From Pelomonas sp036401055 (lineage in GTDB: Bacteria > Pseudomonadota > Gammaproteobacteria > Burkholderiales > Burkholderiaceae_C): a DNA stretch of 5,813 nucleotides. Under the pieces are notes generated by a model, which worked only from the letters and a program-made list of their open reading frames with translations, did not search any database and was not told the DNA's origin. A program made the translations under genes and the position numbers. Below, piece after piece: positions 1 through 4,905 of this stretch (positions are counted from its first letter, which is position 1; every line of letters starts with the position of its first letter). The stretch covers positions 1-5,813 of the forward strand of contig DASWWC010000192.1 of NCBI GenBank assembly GCA_036401055.1. The letters are read 5' to 3'.

Positions 1-213
1 GCGCCACGCGCCGCGCCGATGGCGGCCGGCGGCGTGCCGCCCGCGCTGCTTCAGCGGCTGGAGCAGTCGCTGCGCCACGGCGAGCTGGACGACGCCGGCG
101 TGCGCGAGCTCAGCGCCCACCTGGGCGCGGCGCGCTGCGCCGGCCTCGTGGAGGCGCTGGACCAGTTCGATTTCGATGCCGCGCTGCGCGAACTGCGCCA
201 CCTGGCGGCCTGA
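1..213 (+). CDS. C-terminal end of a probable hybrid sensor histidine kinase (5' partial)
   Basis: The frame is open from the first base and ends at TGA 211-213, so about 70 C-terminal residues are visible. The ATG at 19 is probably internal, since the frame continues upstream without a stop and no start signal is seen. The peptide is helical and leucine/alanine-rich. It has a tail of the type EALDQFDFDAAL followed by a leucine-rich end, which resembles the last helices found after the final receiver domain in many betaproteobacterial hybrid histidine kinases, including Hpt-like tails. No catalytic histidine, receiver aspartate or ATP-binding motif lies in the visible part, so the kinase assignment rests on this tail and on the response regulator that follows 9 bases later on the same strand. 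A separate regulator or GGDEF/EAL protein with a similar tail is possible. The gene is truncated only by the window edge. Confidence 0.5.
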   Translation, partial: APRAAPMAAGGVPPALLQRLEQSLRHGELDDAGVRELSAHLGAARCAGLVEALDQFDFDAALRELRHLAA

Positions 214-218
214 GAGGA
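213..218 (+). promoter_or_regulatory. Ribosome binding site of the HD-GYP regulator gene
   Basis: AGAGGA sits 4 bases before the ATG at 223 and begins at the last base of the upstream stop codon. The placement supports the chosen start and suggests translational coupling with the kinase gene. Confidence 0.6.
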
Positions 219-222
219 TGAG

Positions 223-1218
223 ATGACCGCCCCCGACGCCCGCCCCAAGCTGCTGCTGGTCGATGACGAGCCCGCCAACCTGCAGGTACTGCGCCAGGTG
301 CTGCAGGAGCACTACCGCCTGCTGTTCGCCCGCGACGGCCACAAGGCGCTGGAGCTGGCACGCAGCGAGGCGCCGCAGCTCATCCTGCTGGACGTGATGA
401 TGCCGGGCCTGTCCGGCCTGGACGTCTGCCGCACGCTGAAGGCCCAGGACGCCACGCGCGCCATCCCCGTCATCTTCGTCACCGCGCTGGCCGACGTGCA
501 GGACGAGAGCCAGGGCTTCGATGCCGGCGCGGTGGACTACATCAGCAAGCCCATCAGCCCGCCGATCGTGCGCGCCCGCGTGCGCACGCACCTGTCGCTG
601 GTGCGCGCCGACGAGTTGCGTGCGACAAGGCTGGAGATCGTGCAGCGCCTGGGCCGCGCCGCCGAGTACAAGGACAACGAGACCGGCTGGCATGTGCTGC
701 GCATGAGCCACTACAGCCAGATCCTGGCCCGCGCCGCCGGCTACTCCGACGCGCAGGCCGAGGAGCTGCTGCATGCCGCGCCCATGCACGACGTGGGCAA
801 GCTGGGCATCCCGGACGCCATCCTGCGCAAGCCCGGCGCGCTGGACGACGCCGAATGGGAGGTCATGAAGCGCCACCCGCAGATCGGCGCCGAGATCCTG
901 GGCGAGCACCGCTCCGGCCTGCTCGCCATCGCCCGCCGCATCGCCATCGCCCACCACGAGAAGTGGGACGGCAGCGGCTACCCCGAGGGCCTGGCCGGCG
1001 AGGCCATTCCCGAGGAAGCCCGCATCGTCGCCATCGCCGACGTGTTCGACGCGCTGACCAGCATCAGGCCCTACAAGCCGGCCTGGCCGGTCGAGAAGGC
1101 GGTGGACTTCCTGCGCGAGCAGGCGGGGCGGCACTTCGACCCGCGCCTCGTCGAACTCTTCATAGGCCAGCTGCCCGCCGTGCTGGAAGTGCGAGAGCGC
1201 TTCCTGGAAGCGGGCTGA
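223..1218 (+). CDS. RpfG-like response regulator: receiver plus HD-GYP cyclic-di-GMP phosphodiesterase
   Basis: This 331-residue cytoplasmic protein has a receiver domain at about residues 9-125. The acidic pair is D14/D15, the phospho-acceptor is D57 (in LLDVMMPG), the switch threonine is T87 and the conserved lysine is K109. A linker leads to an HD-GYP domain at about 135-325. Its motifs are complete: H157 in HVLRM, the HD pair H189/D190 in MHDVGKLGIPD, H218, H244/H245 in HHEKWDGSGYP, the GYP triplet 252-254 and D273 in IADVFDAL. With the HD and GYP residues intact, the protein should hydrolyse cyclic di-GMP, with activity set by phosphorylation of D57. The domain order and length match the RpfG family. 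The 9-base gap to the upstream kinase-like gene and the good ribosome binding site indicate one operon, with that protein as likely phosphodonor. The signal and the cellular output cannot be read from the sequence. No link to the convergent nitrate genes is implied. Confidence 0.93.
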   Translation: MTAPDARPKLLLVDDEPANLQVLRQVLQEHYRLLFARDGHKALELARSEAPQLILLDVMMPGLSGLDVCRTLKAQDATRAIPVIFVTALADVQDESQGFDAGAVDYISKPISPPIVRARVRTHLSLVRADELRATRLEIVQRLGRAAEYKDNETGWHVLRMSHYSQILARAAGYSDAQAEELLHAAPMHDVGKLGIPDAILRKPGALDDAEWEVMKRHPQIGAEILGEHRSGLLAIARRIAIAHHEKWDGSGYPEGLAGEAIPEEARIVAIADVFDALTSIRPYKPAWPVEKAVDFLREQAGRHFDPRLVELFIGQLPAVLEVRERFLEAG

Positions 1219-1270
1219 GGGCCGGTCGGCACGAGCACGACGAGGCGGACGGCCCCGAGGCCGCCCTCAG
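1215..1270. terminator. Inverted repeat between convergent genes, candidate bidirectional terminator
   Basis: CTGAGGGC at 1215-1222 is perfectly complementary to GCCCTCAG at 1263-1270. These 8-base arms contain the stop codons of both convergent genes (TGA 1216-1218 on + and TGA at 1269-1267 on -). A competing smaller pairing is GGGCCG 1219-1224 with CGGCCC 1250-1255. The whole spacer is only 48 bases. There is no T-run on either side, so an intrinsic terminator of the classical kind is not shown. A structural end, or Rho-dependent termination, is possible. Confidence 0.35.
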
Positions 1271-2877
1271 GGATTGCTGATCTCCGCGCCACGGCGCAGG
1301 TAGAACCACCAGTTCAGCACCAGGCACACGGCGTAGAAGGCCGCAAAGCCGTAGAACGCGAACTGCGGCGTGCCGGCCTTGATCTGCTCGCCGATCAGCA
1401 CCGGTGCGATGAAGGCGCCGTAGGCGGCGACGGCCGAGGTCCAGCCCAGCACGGGGCCGGCCTGCTGGCGGTCGAAGATGACGCCCACCGAGCGGAAGGT
1501 CGAGCCGTTGCCCACGCCGCTGGCCGCAAACAGCAGCACCATCAGGCCCATGAAGGCCGGGAAGAACTGCTCCGGTGTGGCCGAGCCGTAGGCCTGCTGC
1601 ATCACGTAGCCGACCGCCACCGACGCGAACACCATCACCGCCGAGATGACCTGCGTGACGATGGAGCCGCCCACCTTGTCCGAGATCCAGCCGCCGATGG
1701 GGCGGATGGCCGCACCCACGAAGGGGCCGATCCAGGCATAGGTCAAGGCGGATGGCGCGTTGGGGTTCTTCAGCGTGTGCTGCAGCACGCCAGCGGCATC
1801 GGGGACGTGCTGGAAACCGAAGATCACCGTGATCGCCAGCGGCAGCGCCATCGAGAAGCCGATGAAGCTGCCGAAGGTGACGACGTACAGCGCCGTCAGG
1901 CTCCAGGTGTGCTTGTTGCGGAAGATGGCGAACTGCTTGGCCACGTTCTCCTTCATCGCGCCGAAGGCGGCCAGCCGCATGACCAGCAGCGCCGCGACGA
2001 TGTCCAGCGGGATGGCCACCCACATGCTCAGCACGCCCAGGCCGGTGGGCGCCGGCAGGTAGAGGTAGAGCATGCCGATGGTGGGAATGAAGGCCAGCGA
2101 GTACAGATAGGTGATCTTCAGGAAGGCCGCGACCGGATGGCCGGCCTGCGGCGTGACCGTCTTCAGGTTGTTCATGCCGAACCAGCACAGCACGGCCAGC
2201 GGCACCAGCGACAGCACCCAGGCGAAGCCGGCGTTCTGGATCCAGGTGGCCGTGCCGGCGGGGATCTTGCCGAAGATCCAGCCGCTGTCCTTCACCAGCG
2301 TCATCGAGTCGCCGGCGAGGCCGAAGAAGCCCAGCGTCATCACCAGCGGGATGACGATCTGCATCGTCGTCACGCCGAAGTTGCCCAGGCCCGCGTTCAG
2401 GCCCAGCGCCGTGCCCTGCAGCCGCTTGGGGAAGAAAGTGGAGATGTTGGACATGGACGACGCGAAATTGCCGCCACCCACGCCCGACCACAGCGCCATC
2501 AGCTGGAAGGCCCACAGCGGCCACTCGGGGTGCTGCAGCGCGACGCCCGTGCCTATGGCCGGCGCCAGCAGCATGGCCGTGGTCAGGAAGATGGTGTTGC
2601 GGCCGCCGGCCATGCGGATCAGGAAGGAGGCCGGGATGCGCATGGTCGCGCCCGAGATGCCGGCGATGGCCGTCAGCGTGAACAGTTCGGCCTGGCTGAA
2701 CGGGAAGCCGAGGTTCAGCATCTGCACGGCGATGATGCCCCACATGCCCCACACGGCGAAGCCGCACAGCAGGGCCGGGATGGAGATCCACAGGTTGCGG
2801 TAGGCGATGCGCTTGCCGGTGGTTTCCCAGAAGGCGGCTTCTTCCGGGCGCCAGTCCTGGATGTCGTTCTTGCTCAT
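1267..2877 (-). CDS. narK2: NarK2-type nitrate/nitrite transporter (major facilitator superfamily) with extra central helices
   Basis: This 536-residue inner-membrane protein of the nitrate/nitrite porter family most likely exchanges incoming nitrate for outgoing nitrite. The first half carries R80 in MRIPASF, matching the substrate-binding arginine of transmembrane helix 2 in E. coli NarK. It also has the glycine-rich nitrate signature around 131-172 (SGVGGGNFASSMSN, then GLNAGLGNFGVTTMQ). The second half has FGSFIGFS at 335-342, R392 in GPFVGAAIRPIGG (probable partner arginine), a cytoplasmic GGWISDKVGG loop and a second signature near 454-468 (GVGNGSTFRSVGVIF). E. coli NarK has about 463 residues; the excess is mainly in the central region 238-334, where two additional hydrophobic stretches (about 257-274 and 283-305) suggest 14 rather than 12 helices. 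The start ATG follows AAGGA (2884-2888) by 6 bases. It lies 18 bases after narK1 and is surely co-transcribed with it. No nitrate reductase gene follows. Confidence 0.92.
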   Translation of the reverse strand: MSKNDIQDWRPEEAAFWETTGKRIAYRNLWISIPALLCGFAVWGMWGIIAVQMLNLGFPFSQAELFTLTAIAGISGATMRIPASFLIRMAGGRNTIFLTTAMLLAPAIGTGVALQHPEWPLWAFQLMALWSGVGGGNFASSMSNISTFFPKRLQGTALGLNAGLGNFGVTTMQIVIPLVMTLGFFGLAGDSMTLVKDSGWIFGKIPAGTATWIQNAGFAWVLSLVPLAVLCWFGMNNLKTVTPQAGHPVAAFLKITYLYSLAFIPTIGMLYLYLPAPTGLGVLSMWVAIPLDIVAALLVMRLAAFGAMKENVAKQFAIFRNKHTWSLTALYVVTFGSFIGFSMALPLAITVIFGFQHVPDAAGVLQHTLKNPNAPSALTYAWIGPFVGAAIRPIGGWISDKVGGSIVTQVISAVMVFASVAVGYVMQQAYGSATPEQFFPAFMGLMVLLFAASGVGNGSTFRSVGVIFDRQQAGPVLGWTSAVAAYGAFIAPVLIGEQIKAGTPQFAFYGFAAFYAVCLVLNWWFYLRRGAEISNP

Positions 2878-2883
2878 GTCGGA

Positions 2884-2888
2884 TCCTT
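2884..2888 (-). promoter_or_regulatory. Ribosome binding site of narK2
   Basis: AAGGA on the - strand lies 6 bases upstream of the ATG at 2877, inside the 18-base gap after the narK1 stop. It fixes the start of narK2 and indicates independent initiation on a shared message. Confidence 0.6.
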
Positions 2889-2895
2889 GCGGGGT

Positions 2896-4149
2896 TCAGG
2901 CGGGCTGGGCGCGACGGCCCATGAGGTCGGTGCTGCGCACCTCGGTCCAGTACATCCAGATCAGCGAGACCCAGACCACGCCGTACATCAGCATGAAGGC
3001 GCTGGAGCGCACGCCGGTCAGGTCCAGCAGCGCGCCGAACAGGATGGGCAGCACGAAGCCACCCAGGCCGCCGGCCAGGCCGACGATGCCGCTGATGGCG
3101 CCGATGTTGCCGGGGTAGTCGTCGCTGATGTACTTGAACACCGAGGCCTTGCCGAAGGCCCAGGCCACGCCCAGCACGGCCATCAGCGCGGTGAAGGTGT
3201 AGACGTTCAGGCCGATGTGGAAGGTCTTGGCGCCGTCCAGCGTCATGATGGTGAAGTCGGTCTGCGGATAGCTGAGCAGGAACAGGCAGATCCAGCTCAC
3301 CCACATGACCCACCAGGTCACCTTGTGGGCGCCGTAGCGGTCCGACAGCACGCCGCCGATGGCGCGCAGCACGCCACCCGGCAGGCTGAAGCAGGCGGCC
3401 AGCAGCGCGGCGACGCGGATGTCCAGGCCGTACTCGCCGACGTAGTACTGCACCATCCACAACGCCAGCGCCACATAGCCGCCGAACACGATGCTGTAGT
3501 ACTGGCAGTACTTCAGCACGCGCGGGTCCTTCAGCGCCTTGAGCTGCGCACCGAAGCTCGCGTTGCTCTTCACGAGGTGGGCCGGGTTGCTGTGGCTGAA
3601 CAGCCAGAACAGCACCACGGTGCCGGCCATGATGGCCGCATAGACCTGCGGCACCATGGTCCAGCCGAAGGCCACCAGCAGCACGGGGGCGACGAACTTG
3701 TTGACCGCCGAACCCGAGTTGCCGGCGCCGTACACGCCCATGGCCATGCCCTGCCGGCTCTTGGGGAACCAGCGCGCCACATAGGGCGTACCGACCGAGA
3801 ACGAGCCGCCCGCCAGCCCCACGAACAGGCCGATGACGAGGAAGTGCCAGTAGGCCGTGGCATAGGCCATCAGCCAGATGGCCGGCACGGTGGCCGCCAT
3901 CAGCAGGGCCATGACGATGCGGCCGCCGTAGCGGTCGGTCCAGATGCCCAGCGGCACGCGCACCAGCGAGCCGGTCAGCACCGGCATGGCGGTCAGCAGG
4001 CCGAACTCGGTGGCGTTCAGGCCCAGTTGCTTCTTGATCGGGATGCCGATGACGCCAAACATCATCCACACCATGAAGCAGACGGTGAAGGCCAGGGTGC
4101 TGACGATCAGGACCGACCAGGCCTTGCGGTCGACGGGGGCTGCGCGCAT
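2896..4149 (-). CDS. narK1: NarK1-type nitrate/proton symporter (major facilitator superfamily)
   Basis: From the ATG at 4149 this is a 417-residue, about 12-helix inner-membrane protein. It has the features of the NarK1 branch of the nitrate/nitrite porters, taken to be nitrate/H+ symporters that supply nitrate to start respiration. Visible marks are R64 in LVRVPLG (helix 2, substrate arginine), the DRYGGR loop, the first nitrate signature near 134-152 (GMAMGVYGAGNSGSAVN), R262 in GGVLRAIGG with the following SDRYG loop, and a second glycine-rich signature near 345-365 (YPGNIGAISGIVGLAGG). The frame stays open to an ATG at 4179, but AGGAG stands 5 bases before the ATG at 4149, while the 4179 start would place that site inside the coding region. 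The shorter form is therefore preferred. The next gene is narK2, 18 bases on. Such K1-K2 pairs are known, and in Paracoccus pantotrophus they are fused into one protein. Here a TGA clearly separates them. Confidence 0.92.
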   Translation of the reverse strand: MRAAPVDRKAWSVLIVSTLAFTVCFMVWMMFGVIGIPIKKQLGLNATEFGLLTAMPVLTGSLVRVPLGIWTDRYGGRIVMALLMAATVPAIWLMAYATAYWHFLVIGLFVGLAGGSFSVGTPYVARWFPKSRQGMAMGVYGAGNSGSAVNKFVAPVLLVAFGWTMVPQVYAAIMAGTVVLFWLFSHSNPAHLVKSNASFGAQLKALKDPRVLKYCQYYSIVFGGYVALALWMVQYYVGEYGLDIRVAALLAACFSLPGGVLRAIGGVLSDRYGAHKVTWWVMWVSWICLFLLSYPQTDFTIMTLDGAKTFHIGLNVYTFTALMAVLGVAWAFGKASVFKYISDDYPGNIGAISGIVGLAGGLGGFVLPILFGALLDLTGVRSSAFMLMYGVVWVSLIWMYWTEVRSTDLMGRRAQPA

Positions 4150-4154
4150 GCGGG

Positions 4155-4160
4155 CTCCTC
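4155..4160 (-). promoter_or_regulatory. Ribosome binding site that decides the narK1 start
   Basis: Read on the - strand, GAGGAG lies here, 5 bases upstream of the ATG at 4149. Its strength and spacing favour this start over the in-frame ATG at 4179. Confidence 0.7.
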
Positions 4161-4162
4161 TT

Positions 4163-4180
4163 AGTGACGATGGCATCACT
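4163..4180 (-). promoter_or_regulatory. Stem-loop directly upstream of the narK1 ribosome binding site
   Basis: AGTGA and TCACT form an inverted repeat. In the - strand RNA the pairing extends to 7 pairs, counting one G-U, closed by a CCAU tetraloop. Two bases separate it from the GAGGAG site. It could be an operator dyad or an RNA structure affecting translation or message stability. The spacing of the arms (8 bases) does not fit the FNR or CRP dyad, so no regulator is named. Confidence 0.35.
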
Positions 4181-4185
4181 GTCCC

Positions 4186-4200
4186 GCGCGGCGCCCGCGC
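4186..4200. repeat. Short GC-only inverted repeat in the narL-narK1 gap
   Basis: GCGCGG at 4186-4191 is complementary to CCGCGC at 4195-4200 with a 3-base loop. The alternative GGCGC 4190-4194 with GCGCC 4197-4201 overlaps it. It may simply reflect the extreme GC content, or may act as a pause or termination structure. No T-run follows. Confidence 0.25.
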
Positions 4201-4212
4201 CGCCCATTCACC

Positions 4213-4235
4213 GGACGATCAGTCAGGCATCGTCC
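4213..4235 (-). terminator. Stem-loop just after narL, possible weak terminator or processing site
   Basis: GGACGAT (4213-4219) and ATCGTCC (4229-4235) are perfectly complementary 7-base arms around a 9-base loop. The structure starts 7 bases beyond the narL TAG (4245-4243) in the transcribed direction. No U-run follows, so full intrinsic termination is unlikely. It could lower or separate narK1K2 expression from narXL. Two smaller dyads overlap it: TCAGG/CCTGA at 4223-4238 and GTCCT/AGGAC at 4232-4243. Confidence 0.3.
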
Positions 4236-4242
4236 TGAAGGA

Positions 4243-4905
4243 CTACCCGGTGCGTTGCTGCTGGGTCACCAGAACGGCCGCCTGCACGCGCGAGTCGAGG
4301 TCCAGCTTGCGCAGCAGATGCTGCACATGGATCTTGACCGTCGTCTCGGCGATGCCCAGCTCGCGGGCGATCTGCTTGTTGGAGTCGCCGCGGGCGATCA
4401 GCTCGGCGATCTCGCGCTCGCGCGGCGACAGCTGGGCCAGCGGGTCCGGTGGCGGTGGCGCGGCCACCTCGGCCTCGTGCCGGAAGGCCGTGGCCAGCTT
4501 GCCGGCCATCTCGGCGCTGAAGCTGGACACGCCGCGCACGGCGCGCTCGATGGCCTGGGTCAGCTCGGCGTTGTCGGCCGTCTTCAGCAGGTAGCCGCAG
4601 GCACCGGCGCGCAGCGCGGCGCCCAGGTCGGCCTCGGACTCGCTCATCGTCAGCATCAGCACCTGGCAGCCGGGCGCGGCGGCCTTCAGCGCCGGCAGCG
4701 CCTGCACGCCGCTGACGCCGGGCAGGTGGTTGTCCAGCAGGATGACCTGCGGCTGCTGCTCAGCCGCCAGCCGCTCGGCGGCGCCGGCGTCGCCCGCCTC
4801 GCCCACCACCATCAGCCGCGGCTGCGTGGCCAGCAGCGCGATGAGGCCGCGGCGGAACAAGGTGTGGTCGTCGACGACGAGGACGCGGATGGGCTCGCTG
4901 CTCAT
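4243..4905 (-). CDS. narL: NarL-type nitrate/nitrite response regulator
   Basis: This 220-residue cytoplasmic transcription factor has the NarL/FixJ layout. The receiver at about 5-120 shows the acidic pair D12/D13, phospho-acceptor D58 in LLDNHLPG and K108 in GYLLKTA. A proline-rich linker near 149-155 leads to a LuxR-type helix-turn-helix at about 157-216 (LSPREREIAELIARG, then NKQIARELGIAETTVKIHV). Length and both domains align well with E. coli NarL from memory. In the recognition helix, K191 corresponds to NarL K188, but Q195 stands where E. coli NarL has the DNA-contacting K192. The ATG overlaps the narX stop as ATGA (4902-4905), with GAGG at 4916-4919 upstream, so the two are translationally coupled. 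Phosphorylated by NarX, it would activate or repress nitrate-respiration genes, possibly including the downstream narK1K2. The context supports NarL rather than another family member. Confidence 0.88.
   Translation of the reverse strand: MSSEPIRVLVVDDHTLFRRGLIALLATQPRLMVVGEAGDAGAAERLAAEQQPQVILLDNHLPGVSGVQALPALKAAAPGCQVLMLTMSESEADLGAALRAGACGYLLKTADNAELTQAIERAVRGVSSFSAEMAGKLATAFRHEAEVAAPPPPDPLAQLSPREREIAELIARGDSNKQIARELGIAETTVKIHVQHLLRKLDLDSRVQAAVLVTQQQRTG

Noticed and set aside
2878..2895. Possible NarK1-NarK2 fusion, as in Paracoccus pantotrophus.
   Set aside because: A TGA ends narK1, and an 18-base gap with its own ribosome binding site precedes narK2. The two frames are separate.
1777..4164. 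A long open frame on the + strand (about 795 codons) antisense to narK1 and narK2.
   Set aside because: The translation is low in hydrophobic residues, dominated by His, Gln, Gly, Ala and Arg, and mirrors the codon bias of the real genes opposite. There is no start signal or domain.
4147..4179. ATG at 4179 as the start of narK1.
   Set aside because: It lacks a ribosome binding site, and the strong GAGGAG just before the ATG at 4149 would be inside the coding region. The MRAAPVDRKAW beginning also suits a cytoplasmic N-terminus before helix 1.
1160..4207. A very long open frame on the - strand (over 1000 codons) spanning both narK genes.
   Set aside because: It runs out of frame through two clear transporter genes. 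Its translation is rich in Arg, Gly, Ala, Pro and His without any recognisable domain, as expected from a stop-poor shadow frame in GC-rich DNA.
4150..4242. An FNR/Anr box (TTGAT-N4-ATCAA) or sigma-70 promoter for narK1.
   Set aside because: I read both strands and found no acceptable match. The dyads present have different bases or spacing, so no such site is annotated.
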